DNA of 41,253 nucleotides from assembly GCA_903789595.1 (NCBI GenBank), contig CAIFEZ010000031.1, forward strand, positions 1 through 41,253, in the 5' to 3' direction. Positions within the stretch are counted from its first letter, which is position 1, and the number at the start of each line of letters is the position of its first letter. This document shows, in pieces, positions 7,492 to 15,098 of this stretch. Under the pieces are notes generated by a model, which saw only the letters and a program-made list of their open reading frames with translations, had not been told where the DNA came from and ran no database searches. A program made the translations under genes and the position numbers. The DNA comes from an uncultured eubacterium 1-6. Its GTDB lineage: Bacteria > Bacillota > Clostridia > Lachnospirales > Lachnospiraceae.

Positions 7492-9101
7492 CACAGCACC
7501 TCTTCTCTGCTCTTCGGCGGATGTTTCTTCACCGGCGTTTCTTTCTTCTTCCGAGAAGCCTTCAGCTCAGCGCAGACAGATTTCTTCGGCTGTTCCTCCT
7601 TATCAGCTGCTTTCTGCTCTATGGGTCGAGCATTTGTCCCTGTTTCTGCAGCTTCCGGTGCTTCCAAGGAAGATCCCCTGTCTACGCTCTTCTCCTTCTG
7701 CAGATCGAGCAAATGCCCGTCAATTCTTCCGATCAGATCGCTGGATGTGCTTCGGATCGTCTCCAGTGAGGCTTTCAGTTCCGCTGTTTCTTTCCCAGTG
7801 GACCACCCGGCAATATAGCCGAATGAATAATCCGAAGTCTCAATGCCGTAATGCTGGCACACGGTATAAGCAACACTCTCCGCCTGCACTTCCTTTGTCC
7901 TGGTATCAAACTTTTCCCTGTCCTTACCGGCATGGAGTGTTGCGTGCGCCATTTCATGAATCAGCGTTTTTACGGTCTGGATCTCACTCATTCCTTCCTG
8001 AATAGCGATCCGGTTCTCTACCGTATGAAAATACCCTTTGGCCCCTCCCGTAATCTCCTCAAAGCCGACCGGCACAGGTGATGTCTGCTCCAGTGCTGTA
8101 AGGAACTTTCCATAACCATCAACCGATCCCGTCAGCTCCTCCACACCCAGCGTTGGAATCTCTTTTCCTTCCGTCTGGCTCACATCAAATACGGTGGCGA
8201 CCCGAAACGACGGCCTTTCAATCTCGACCGTCTCCTTCTGCGGTTTGCCATCCGCATCAAGAACTGCCTTCTGCGTATTCGGATCAATCACATCCCGTTC
8301 TGTCTTCACTTTGTAAGGCGCCGGGGCAATGATCTTGATTCCCTTCTCTCCACGCTTTACCTGTCTGCCGTGGTTTTTCTTCCACGCCTGATACCCGGCA
8401 ACCAGCGTGGCATCCGGCTTCTGCATGCTGATAAGGATCGTGTTGTTCAGAGAATAATTGTGGAACTTGGACATACTGGAAAGATACGCCTTGTACTTCT
8501 CACTCTCGAAAAGTTCATGAACTCCCTGCTCCAGTTTTTCCGTGATCTCCGTGATTGTCTGCTGCAGCTTCTTTGTACCCGGTTCTGATACAGCTTCTGC
8601 CCCAAGGTGAAGATCGGTGACGTCTCTGGCATATTCCAGAGGCGGGACCTTCAGTATGCTGTTTTCCCGGAAGGAATAATAGCGGTCGTCATTGCCGATG
8701 ATGATGTGATCCACAATCGGTGTTCCTAACAGCTCACAGATCTTTGCCATCCGGTCCGTCAGGGCGATATCTTCCTGTGATGGCATAAGATTGCCGCTCG
8801 GATGATTGTGAAACAGCATGACGGATGCCGCATTGGAGAGAATGATGCTCTTCATGATTTCTCTCGGGTGTGCAAGCGACTGATTTAATGTCCCGATGGA
8901 AACGACATTCATGTTGATGGGGCAAAGGTCATTTCTCAGGTTAACAACCGCCAGCACCTCCCGGTCATATCCCTTCAGCGTTTCTGACATCAGGCGAACA
9001 GCCGCCTCCGGTGAATTTACCGGTTCGGAGCTGTAGAGAGGCGGCTCCTTTACCATGCGGATACCGACTTTATCCAGCTTGTAGCGTTTACTTGAACTCA
9101 T
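7491..9101 (-). CDS. RadC-like JAB domain fused to an ArdC-type antirestriction/metallopeptidase protein
   Basis: Two modules share one 536-residue chain. Residues 1-160 are a RadC-like JAB/MPN domain with H98-N-H100-P-S-G and a downstream Asp (D111). Residues 175-300 look like the ArdC single-strand DNA-binding domain (KFHNYSLNNTILI, then GYQAWKKNHGRQVKRGEKGI). Residues 370-430 are a zincin with H382-E-x-x-H386 and E408. The tail is charged. ArdC proteins protect incoming single-stranded DNA from restriction; the role of element RadC proteins is unclear. The ATG at 9101 has GGAGG 8 nt upstream. Alternative starts at 9107 and 9110 are too close to it. Confidence 0.88.
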   Translation of the reverse strand: MSSSKRYKLDKVGIRMVKEPPLYSSEPVNSPEAAVRLMSETLKGYDREVLAVVNLRNDLCPINMNVVSIGTLNQSLAHPREIMKSIILSNAASVMLFHNHPSGNLMPSQEDIALTDRMAKICELLGTPIVDHIIIGNDDRYYSFRENSILKVPPLEYARDVTDLHLGAEAVSEPGTKKLQQTITEITEKLEQGVHELFESEKYKAYLSSMSKFHNYSLNNTILISMQKPDATLVAGYQAWKKNHGRQVKRGEKGIKIIAPAPYKVKTERDVIDPNTQKAVLDADGKPQKETVEIERPSFRVATVFDVSQTEGKEIPTLGVEELTGSVDGYGKFLTALEQTSPVPVGFEEITGGAKGYFHTVENRIAIQEGMSEIQTVKTLIHEMAHATLHAGKDREKFDTRTKEVQAESVAYTVCQHYGIETSDYSFGYIAGWSTGKETAELKASLETIRSTSSDLIGRIDGHLLDLQKEKSVDRGSSLEAPEAAETGTNARPIEQKAADKEEQPKKSVCAELKASRKKKETPVKKHPPKSREEVL

Positions 9102-9219
9102 CTGCATCACCTCCGATCGGGATCACGATTACAACATCCTGATCCTTCAACTCTTCCAGGACATCCCGGACCGTTCCGGTCGTTGAAATGGGTTCATCAA
9201 TCGTCTTTTCTTTTTCCAT
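9088..9219 (-). CDS. Small acidic ICE protein (43 residues)
   Basis: A short gene from ATG 9219 to TAA 9088 encodes a polar N-terminus and a hydrophobic strand (DQDVVIVIPIGGDADEFK). A GGAAAG ribosome site precedes it. Its last 14 nt overlap the RadC-ArdC start and supply that gene's ribosome site, so the two are probably coupled. The size and ending look like a real gene, but no family is recognised. Confidence 0.6.
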   Translation of the reverse strand: MEKEKTIDEPISTTGTVRDVLEELKDQDVVIVIPIGGDADEFK

Positions 9220-9240
9220 AGATCTTTCTTTCCTTTCATG

Positions 9241-9275
9241 AAAAAACTGAGCCATAGAAATTTCTACAGCTCAGT
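9241..9275 (-). terminator. Hairpin with T-run between two small ICE genes
   Basis: ACTGAGC/GCTCAGT arms (9246-9252 with 9269-9275) enclose a TAGAAATTTCTA core, and T6 follows on the minus strand. It may be an intrinsic terminator or attenuator that splits the ICE operon above the 43-residue gene. Confidence 0.6.
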
Positions 9276-9300
9276 ATCTTTATCCTGTTTGACGGATGGA

Positions 9301-9519
9301 TTAGTTCCAGGGAACCATGGGATCAATATCGAATGGACTGTCACCTCCTGTACGAATGAGAAGACACATAGATGGAACGTCTCCCAGCATCGCCAGTTTC
9401 ATAATGTTCTGCCAAAAGAGCTGTTCCAGTTCTCCAATCTCCTCTTCAATCTTCTTGTTTTCCTCAATAAGGGAACGAATCGCTGCTGCATTGCATAAAG
9501 AATTCATGTTTTCTGTCAT
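9301..9519 (-). CDS. Small ICE hypothetical protein with coiled-coil-like helix
   Basis: The 72-residue product has a helix rich in Glu and Leu (LIEENKKIEEEIGELEQLFW) and a C-terminal SPFDIDPMVPWN tail. The ATG at 9519 is chosen because GGAGG lies 8 nt before it; the earlier in-frame ATG at 9537 would place that site inside the gene. It lies between the DUF4366 gene and a terminator-like hairpin. I see no known family. Confidence 0.65.
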   Translation of the reverse strand: MTENMNSLCNAAAIRSLIEENKKIEEEIGELEQLFWQNIMKLAMLGDVPSMCLLIRTGGDSPFDIDPMVPWN

Positions 9520-9590
9520 GTGTATGACCTCCTTCACCTTCTATATAGACAAAGAGCAGCCATTTCCCTCAAAATTTCTTGAAAAAATTT

Positions 9591-10298
9591 TTATTCTTCT
9601 CCGTCAGAGTCTTCGGATTCCTGTTCATCATCCGTTTCCTCTTCTTCCGGAAGATCATAACCGTCGTCATCCTCCCGGTAATCTGCATCCGGATCCGGCT
9701 GATCGGCAGGCTTTCCCTTTTTCTTCTTTGCCTGCAGGAAAATCCATACACCAATCCCTCCGATAGCCACAATCAGAACTGCTGCAGCTGGAAGCATGTA
9801 GTTATTGCTGCTCTTTTTCTTCTCTGCAGGTTCCACCGTGGTTTCTGTCTCCTCTTTTTTCTCTTCCGGTTGCGGTGTTACTGTCTCCTGCGTTTTCTGC
9901 TGATCCAAGGATTCCCGGATAGCTTTTGCATCCTCATCATCCATCAGATTCAAAAGATCTTCCTCATCGACCTGATTCAGGAAGTGAACCGTCTGCTCCC
10001 CTTCATCATCACGATCAATGATGAGGTAAAAATAGTTTCCGTTCTTTGTAACGACGGTAATGAACTGCTTCCCACTCTTGGTCGAAATGTCATCGACCAG
10101 TGTGAGATTGCCATCCGGAGTCAGCGGTTCCAGTTTCTCCGGTTCCTCCGTGGTCTCTGTGGGTTCTTCGGTTGTCTCCGGCGGAACCGCCTCCGTGGAT
10201 GCTGCCGGTTCATTTGTCTGGGCAAATACCGGGATCGACGAAGCACCGCAGCAGAGCATTGCTGCCAGTACAACGGAAAGCCATTTACTCTTCTTCAT
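9591..10298 (-). CDS. CD1107-family ICE protein (DUF4366), exported and membrane-anchored
   Basis: The 235-residue protein has a signal peptide (residues 1-26, ending VFAQT). A Pro/Glu/Thr-rich linker follows. The DUF4366 core has the GNLTLVDDI, KQFITVVTKNGNYFYLIIDRD and VHFLNQVDEEDL blocks. A membrane helix (about 168-190) and a very acidic cytoplasmic tail end the chain. The family occurs with the NlpC/P60 and VirB4 genes of Clostridial conjugative elements and probably belongs to the cell-surface part of the transfer machine. The ATG at 10298 follows AGGAGGC; its first 14 nt overlap the end of the DUF4315 gene. Confidence 0.88.
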   Translation of the reverse strand: MKKSKWLSVVLAAMLCCGASSIPVFAQTNEPAASTEAVPPETTEEPTETTEEPEKLEPLTPDGNLTLVDDISTKSGKQFITVVTKNGNYFYLIIDRDDEGEQTVHFLNQVDEEDLLNLMDDEDAKAIRESLDQQKTQETVTPQPEEKKEETETTVEPAEKKKSSNNYMLPAAAVLIVAIGGIGVWIFLQAKKKKGKPADQPDPDADYREDDDGYDLPEEEETDDEQESEDSDGEE

Positions 10299-10536
10299 GT
10301 TCCGCCTCCTGTTCTGCCATTTCCGCGCCTTTATTCGGAACCATGGCTGCCCGATTCTGAAGAAGTTCCCGCAGTTCTTCCGGTGTAAGACTGAAGGCAT
10401 GTACAACCTCATGAATCTCCGTGTTCTCCTCTTCTGAATATTTCTGTTCCAGTTTCTTAATCCGCTGATCCCATTCTGTCCGCTTTGCACGGGCTTTATT
10501 GAGATCAGCTTTGATTCTTTCCAGTTTCTTACTCAT
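10285..10536 (-). CDS. DUF4315 family protein
   Basis: This 83-residue helical protein has an N-terminal coiled coil (KLERIKADLNKARAKRTEWDQRIKKLEQKY) and the segment VVHAFSLTPEELRELL, which identify DUF4315. It is always found between the NlpC/P60 gene and the DUF4366 gene in these elements, as here. The role in transfer is unknown. The ATG at 10536 has AGGAGG close upstream. It lies 10 nt after the NlpC/P60 gene and overlaps the DUF4366 gene. Confidence 0.85.
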   Translation of the reverse strand: MSKKLERIKADLNKARAKRTEWDQRIKKLEQKYSEEENTEIHEVVHAFSLTPEELRELLQNRAAMVPNKGAEMAEQEAEHEEE

Positions 10537-10546
10537 GAAAACCTCC

Positions 10547-12295
10547 TTACTGCAATCTGCCGAAGCAGTAGAAATGCTGTCTGAAATACGATGAATTGAT
10601 GGAAGCATACTGAATCGGGTTGCCGCAGTGGATCATCATGCCATTGCCGACATAGATCCCGACATGGCTGGCACCCGGTGTGTCATATGTTCCCTGAAAA
10701 AAGATGATGTCGCCAGGTTTTGCTTCATCCGGCGGAATGATATTCAGCTTCTGACGAAGTCCCTCCGCCGTTGTCCTGCCGACATTCCATCCATTGCCGC
10801 TGTGATTGATCACCCAGCAAACAAATCCGGAGCAGTCAAAGCTGGTGGACGGACTGGATCCGCCCCAGACATACGGATAGCCCAGATATTTCTCCGCTTC
10901 ATGCATCATGTTGGCAAATTTCTCATCACTGAGCGCCTCTACCGGAATGTCATAGTCCGTGTATTCTCCGGCAGACGGATTGGCATAGACATCATCCGCA
11001 AACAGATATTCCCGGTTGCCCTTTGTCGCATTGAGGAGTGCATACCGTGCCTTCTGTGCATCGGTCAGAGGTGCCTGATTGATACAGGCTTCCATCGTCT
11101 TATTGACGAGCTGCACATGCAGAATCTTATATTCGTACTGCACTTCCACGTCATAGGTGTATTCCTCCCGCGAAGTCTCCCCGGTATCCGGATCCCTGAC
11201 GGTCCGGTGTCCTGTCCGCTCCTCTGTCCTTGTGCGGGTCTGGATTTCTTCCCGAAAGGTCAGCTGATACTGCGCATGGAACAGCTCCTTCAGCTTGGCC
11301 TGTACCTCTTCCTCTGAATAATCCTCATAGAGAACCGTGAGATACGATGTCAGGACATAGGGATTGTGGTTGATATTGGCAAGGTCAAACTGGTATTCGT
11401 CATAGCCGGGATGCGTGGTTTTCACCTGATCAATCTGCGACTGAAGATCTGCTTCCATAGCTTTATAGTCATTGTTTGCCCCACGAATGGATGCATCTTC
11501 TGCGGTATAGGAACTGCCGAGAATACTGTTGCCGGTGCCGCTGGCAAACATGGAACAGGATGAGAACGTGCTTACAATCAGAATAAGAACCAGTCCGAGA
11601 ATACCGGTCGTCAGCAGCATCCCGGGATGATCCGCGACAAACTTCTGGATATTGGCACCAATGTCCGCAATTCCTTTGCCTGCTTTGATGCTTCCTTTAG
11701 CTGTTGCACTTCCGGCTTCTTTCCCAGCCGCTTTTCCGGCTTTCTTTGCTGCCGCATACTGCTGCTTGATGTTCTGCCGCTGTTTCCAGCGTGAAAAGAA
11801 GCTCGCATTTCCTGTGCTCTCTGCGGCGGATTCTGACGCATTTGCTTCCTTTGCTGTATTTCCCATGCGTGAAGCATATTCAAATTCCGACTGCAGCTTT
11901 TCTGCTGTCTTTGCCGCCTTGAGCTTTCTCGAATATTTCACTTTCCCAGCGATATCGCCTGCAGCTCTTCCGGTATCTTCTACAGCTTCTGAGCTGTGGT
12001 TCAATGCCTTACTGCCGACGTTGTCATCTTGATTCTCTGATTCGATAGCAGCATGCATTCTTTGGGAAAGGACTGTCGATGAGACGGTTTTTGATGTTTT
12101 CGGCTTGTCCTGTTTCTTCTTTCCAAACCGAAGCTCCTTCCCATAATTCGTATTGCCTTTGAACCGGGATTTCTTCTTCGTCCTGGTATATCCTTCCTCA
12201 GAAGGAAGCCGGACCTCTTCTGTATCCGGTGCTGCTCTAGCCGACTGCTCCGCCATATCCTTCCGGAAGCGGACTTTTTCTTTCTTCTCTGCCAA
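10547..12295 (-). CDS. CD1108-type ICE protein with NlpC/P60 peptidoglycan hydrolase domain
   Basis: The 582-residue product opens local gaps in the cell wall for the transfer channel (VirB1-like role). A long basic N-terminal cytoplasmic region leads to a membrane helix (about residues 225-250). An extracellular spacer follows, and then the NlpC/P60 domain with catalytic C488 (DCSGF), H544 (SHVGIY) and H556. The TTG at 12295 directly follows the TAA of the virB4 remnant, and GGAGG lies 8 nt upstream. All active residues are present, so this gene looks intact although virB4 is broken. Confidence 0.9.
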   Translation of the reverse strand: MAEKKEKVRFRKDMAEQSARAAPDTEEVRLPSEEGYTRTKKKSRFKGNTNYGKELRFGKKKQDKPKTSKTVSSTVLSQRMHAAIESENQDDNVGSKALNHSSEAVEDTGRAAGDIAGKVKYSRKLKAAKTAEKLQSEFEYASRMGNTAKEANASESAAESTGNASFFSRWKQRQNIKQQYAAAKKAGKAAGKEAGSATAKGSIKAGKGIADIGANIQKFVADHPGMLLTTGILGLVLILIVSTFSSCSMFASGTGNSILGSSYTAEDASIRGANNDYKAMEADLQSQIDQVKTTHPGYDEYQFDLANINHNPYVLTSYLTVLYEDYSEEEVQAKLKELFHAQYQLTFREEIQTRTRTEERTGHRTVRDPDTGETSREEYTYDVEVQYEYKILHVQLVNKTMEACINQAPLTDAQKARYALLNATKGNREYLFADDVYANPSAGEYTDYDIPVEALSDEKFANMMHEAEKYLGYPYVWGGSSPSTSFDCSGFVCWVINHSGNGWNVGRTTAEGLRQKLNIIPPDEAKPGDIIFFQGTYDTPGASHVGIYVGNGMMIHCGNPIQYASINSSYFRQHFYCFGRLQ

Positions 12296-12835
12296 TTAGC
12301 TTTCCTCCTTCTCATGGGATACTTCACCCGGCTTTGTCGTCATGATCCGGTACAGTTCCAGATCCGTCGGGAAATGATCCACAAACGGCAGGATGACATT
12401 TCCATAAAAAAGCAGCCCTTCTCCCTCTCCGGAATGCGTCACATAGGACAGCTGATGCGGAGAGATATTGAGTTGCTTTGCAAGAATTGCCCGGTCACCG
12501 GATGCCTGATTGAGCATATAGATGAAATCCGAGTTTTCAAAAATGTTCTCGACTTCCCTACTGGAAAGAAGATCCTTCACGTTCTGTGTAATGCCGGTCG
12601 GAATACCGCCCCACTTACGGAATCTCTTCCAGATCTCAACAGAGTAGGCTGCCGTCTGTTCTTCTTTGAGAAGCAGATGGAACTCATCCATGTAGTAGCG
12701 GGTAGACTTTCCGGCTTCGCGGTTCGCAGTGACTCTGCCCCACACCTGATCCTGAACAATCAGCATGCCGAGCTTTTTCAACTGCTTGCCGAGTTCCTTG
12801 ATGTCATAGCAGACAAGTCGATTGTTGATATCCAC
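12296..12835 (-). pseudogene. C-terminal fragment of a VirB4/TraE-type conjugation ATPase
   Basis: The 179-residue frame matches only the last part of the roughly 800-residue VirB4 ATPase of this ICE family. It keeps the Walker B region (YYMDEFH, D50-E51), the NVKDLL and NSDFIYMLNQA segments, and the usual C-terminus. Walker A and the N-terminal two thirds are absent. Homology in this frame continues upstream of the nominal GTG as far as SLNLFNHRTN (about 12,862) and then stops where repA ends. This is a deletion remnant and cannot power secretion. Confidence 0.88.
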
Positions 12836-12858
12836 ATTGGTCCTGTGGTTGAAGAGAT

Positions 12859-13830
12859 TTAACGATGACTCATGTCGTAATGCACTTTCGCGTCGTAGTA
12901 ATGATCAATCGTCAGAGGCGCGTTATACAACGTTGTCAGCAGATATGCCCGGATATTACGGATGTCAGATATCTGGTCATGGAAACAGTCGAGAATATAC
13001 TGGACATGACTATAGCCAAGCTTCATGATCCGGGATTTCACAACCTCCGAGGGCATATCCTCGCCGTTTACCCGGATCGTAGGTGCTGTGCTGCACATGA
13101 TGTCTACACAGGTCTCCAGAATCTCATTCACTCTTCCCTGATCGAACTTGTAATACTGATCGTCCTTAAAACATTCGATTTCCAGCTGATCACGGAAATA
13201 CTGTTCATACTGCCTTCTCTTTTCCATTGGATCCGGTTTTACAGGAGCAGGAGATATCCCATCACATCCATCCATCTGGTCTGTATCTGGGTGAGGTTCT
13301 TCTCCGGGATATACACACTGTGATGGATAGATAAGATTATTCTTATTCATTTCAGTTTTATTAAACTCAGTCTTATTAGTGTGTGATTCGCACATTTCAA
13401 GAGATGCGGTTTTCACATCTCCAGAAGTGTGATTTTCACATTTCTTGAAATGTGATTCTGAAGATTTACGTGGATAACCTGTTGAAAACTTCAGAACATA
13501 GATGAGAGACGGTTTCCCAAGTCCCTGGCGCTTTCTTTTAATCAGCCCCGCTTTCTGTTCCAGTTCCTGCAGGAGCTTTCCTGCTTTCTGATTGCCGCAT
13601 TGCAGATCCGACATGATGTCTTCGACCGTATAAACGATGTATGCCCTGTTCAGATCGTCGAACCAACCGTTCTTCATCGACAGGGACAGGCGATCCAGCA
13701 TCAGGCCATACAGCAGCTTTGACTCACAGGAGATGTCCCTGAACTGTTCACCAGTGATCAGTGCCTTCGGTATCCGATAGAACAGATACTGCTCGGCATC
13801 TTCCCGACCATAGAAATAATCAAACGGCAT
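12859..13830 (-). CDS. repA: RepA-type replication initiator of the element, C-terminus altered
   Basis: The 323-residue protein has an N-terminal RepA_N-like winged-helix domain (FYRIPKALITGEQFRDIS, then SKLLYGLMLDRLSLS) and a poorly conserved Asn/Lys-rich linker. The C-terminal DUF6017-like helices end at IRAYLLTTLYNAPLTIDHYYDAKVHYDM. Only SHR follows before the stop, where the VirB4 homology begins in another frame, so the last residues were probably replaced at the deletion. The ATG at 13830 has AGGAGG upstream. Initiators of this type allow replication of excised elements. Confidence 0.85.
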   Translation of the reverse strand: MPFDYFYGREDAEQYLFYRIPKALITGEQFRDISCESKLLYGLMLDRLSLSMKNGWFDDLNRAYIVYTVEDIMSDLQCGNQKAGKLLQELEQKAGLIKRKRQGLGKPSLIYVLKFSTGYPRKSSESHFKKCENHTSGDVKTASLEMCESHTNKTEFNKTEMNKNNLIYPSQCVYPGEEPHPDTDQMDGCDGISPAPVKPDPMEKRRQYEQYFRDQLEIECFKDDQYYKFDQGRVNEILETCVDIMCSTAPTIRVNGEDMPSEVVKSRIMKLGYSHVQYILDCFHDQISDIRNIRAYLLTTLYNAPLTIDHYYDAKVHYDMSHR

Positions 13831-13857
13831 CGTCTTCCTCCTTTCGCTTTGTGAAAA

Positions 13858-13909
13858 TAAAAAAGAGCGCCAGTCCATTCTTTCCGTTCAAAGAATGAGC
13901 TGACGCTCT
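13858..13909 (-). terminator. Terminator-like hairpin in the repA leader
   Basis: Arms 13864-13883 and 13890-13909 pair almost fully (AGAGCG, CAG and CATTCTTT blocks) around a 6-nt loop. On the minus strand a T-rich run (TTTTTATTTT) follows, 28 nt before the repA ATG. Transcription toward repA must cross it, so it may be an attenuator. Confidence 0.75.
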
Positions 13910-13943
13910 ATGTAAAATTGATGCCGTTTAATTTACGTCAAAA

Positions 13944-14181
13944 TGTGACAGACTGGGACAAAAGATTTTTCCCGGCTGTTTCACGAGCAAAATTCTCCTG
14001 TCCGATACCCCTTCATGAGATCAATTTCTGCCGAAAATCTGTCAAGGATCCCGGTCCGATTTTGCCTCCAAAACAGGCGAAAATTATCCACTTTTGTAAC
14101 TTTTTTGGGTCAAAAATGGCCTGTTATCCACTTTGTAACTGACTTTTTTGTTACAAAATGAGACAAACTGGGACAAAAAAT
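13944..14181. other. Origin-like repeat region upstream of repA
   Basis: This stretch has no gene. It holds two TTATCCAC boxes like DnaA sites (14084-14091 and 14124-14131), each followed by T-rich GTAAC sequence. An inverted repeat TTTGTAAC/GTTACAAA lies at 14132-14139 and 14150-14157. Two near-identical 20-mers GACAnACTGGGACAAAAnAT (13947-13966 and 14162-14181; 18 of 20 match) bound the region. Being next to repA, it is a candidate replication origin or initiator-binding region, but this is inferred. Confidence 0.5.
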
Positions 14182-14200
14182 CCGAGGTATTTTTGGGTAT

Positions 14201-14237
14201 GAAAAAGCCGCGCAAACGGCTTGTTTACGCGGTTTTT
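14201..14237 (-). terminator. Terminator after rpsI
   Basis: A GC-rich stem (CCGCGTAAAC with GTTTGCGCGG, one wobble pair) flanked by A and T runs lies 21 nt beyond the rpsI stop. The minus-strand T5 run makes it a standard terminator of the rplM-rpsI operon. Confidence 0.85.
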
Positions 14238-14257
14238 CAGGTGTTTGCAACAATCGA

Positions 14258-14650
14258 TTAACGCTTGCTGAACTGCGGTGCACGACGAGCCTTCTTGAGA
14301 CCGTACTTCTTACGCTCTTTCATACGCGGATCACGTGTAAGATATCCTTCCGCCTTCAGTGTCGGCTTGTTCTCAGCGTCAACCTGAAGCAGCGCACGGG
14401 AGATTCCGTGACGAATCGCGCCGGCCTGACCGGTGAATCCGCCGCCGTGTACATTAACAAGTACATCGAACTTATCGGTGTTGTCCGTAGCTACGAGCGG
14501 CTGACGAACGATTGTCTTCAGCGTCTCAAGTCCGAAGTAATCATCGATATCTCTTTTATTTACAGTAATCTTGCCGGTTCCCGGTACAAGGTAAACTCTG
14601 GCGATAGATTTTTTTCTTCTTCCTGTTCCATAATACTTTTCGTTAGCCAT
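14258..14650 (-). CDS. rpsI: 30S ribosomal protein S9
   Basis: The 130-residue protein is the complete bacterial S9. It starts [19 protein letters not shown], has the [21 protein letters not shown] core, and ends in the basic [12 protein letters not shown] tail that reaches the ribosomal P site. It is the second gene after rplM (gap 19 nt), the standard pairing. The 3' end adjoins the mobile element and the reading frame is not disturbed. The 3' ends of conserved genes, rpsI among them, are known ICE insertion sites. Confidence 0.98.
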   Translation of the reverse strand: MANEKYYGTGRRKKSIARVYLVPGTGKITVNKRDIDDYFGLETLKTIVRQPLVATDNTDKFDVLVNVHGGGFTGQAGAIRHGISRALLQVDAENKPTLKAEGYLTRDPRMKERKKYGLKKARRAPQFSKR

Positions 14651-14669
14651 TTGTCTTTACCTCCCTTAG

Positions 14670-15098
14670 TTAGAATGTGAGCACTTCCGGTTTCTGAGCT
14701 GCATGAGGATGCTCAGCACCTGCGTATACGTGAAGCTTTGTCATCATTTCTCTTCCGAGAGGTCCCTTCGGGAGCATTCCCTTGACAGCGAACTCAATGA
14801 CTCTCTCCGGATGCTTTGCAAGCATCTCCTTCAGGGTTGTCTCCTTCAGACTTCCTACATAATCGGAATGTCTGTAGTAGATCTTCTGCTCCAGCTTCTT
14901 GCCGGTTACTTTGATCTTGTCTGCATTGATAACGACTACATAATCTCCGGTGTCTACGTTCGGAGTGAACTCCGGCTTATTCTTTCCTCTGAGAACAGAA
15001 GCGACCTCAGAAGCAAGACGTCCGAGAACCATTCCGGAAGCATCAACGACATACCATTTCTTCTCTAACTTATCCGGATTCGCCATATATGTTTTCAT
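14670..15098 (-). CDS. rplM: 50S ribosomal protein L13
   Basis: The 142-residue protein has the L13 hallmarks: [27 protein letters not shown], the [12 protein letters not shown] motif and the C-terminal [17 protein letters not shown]. It binds 23S rRNA early in large-subunit assembly. The ATG at 15098 has GGAGG at proper distance, so the 38-codon upstream extension is not used. It is transcribed with rpsI from a promoter about 230 nt upstream, through a structured leader. Confidence 0.98.
   Translation of the reverse strand: MKTYMANPDKLEKKWYVVDASGMVLGRLASEVASVLRGKNKPEFTPNVDTGDYVVVINADKIKVTGKKLEQKIYYRHSDYVGSLKETTLKEMLAKHPERVIEFAVKGMLPKGPLGREMMTKLHVYAGAEHPHAAQKPEVLTF

Larger units (their letters stand above)
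1750..14200 (-). mobile_element. Decayed integrative conjugative element next to rpsI
   Basis: About 12.4 kb of transfer-type genes, all on the minus strand: repA, a virB4 remnant, NlpC/P60 protein, DUF4315, DUF4366, RadC-ArdC, topB, TTRAP-like, mobC and relaxase. This matches the order of a large ICE family of gut Clostridia. The coupling protein VirD4, the VirB6-like membrane protein, PrgI and most of VirB4 are missing at a junction near 12,860. No integrase or recombinase is in view, so the left end may lie outside the window or be lost. The right boundary falls between repA (13,830) and the rpsI stop (14,258). I could not find a copy of the rpsI 3' end on the left side. Confidence 0.8.

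Noticed and set aside
1-14257. Integrase or serine recombinase of the element
   Set aside because: No frame in the window shows the tyrosine recombinase R-H-R-Y set or a serine resolvase fold, so I do not annotate one.
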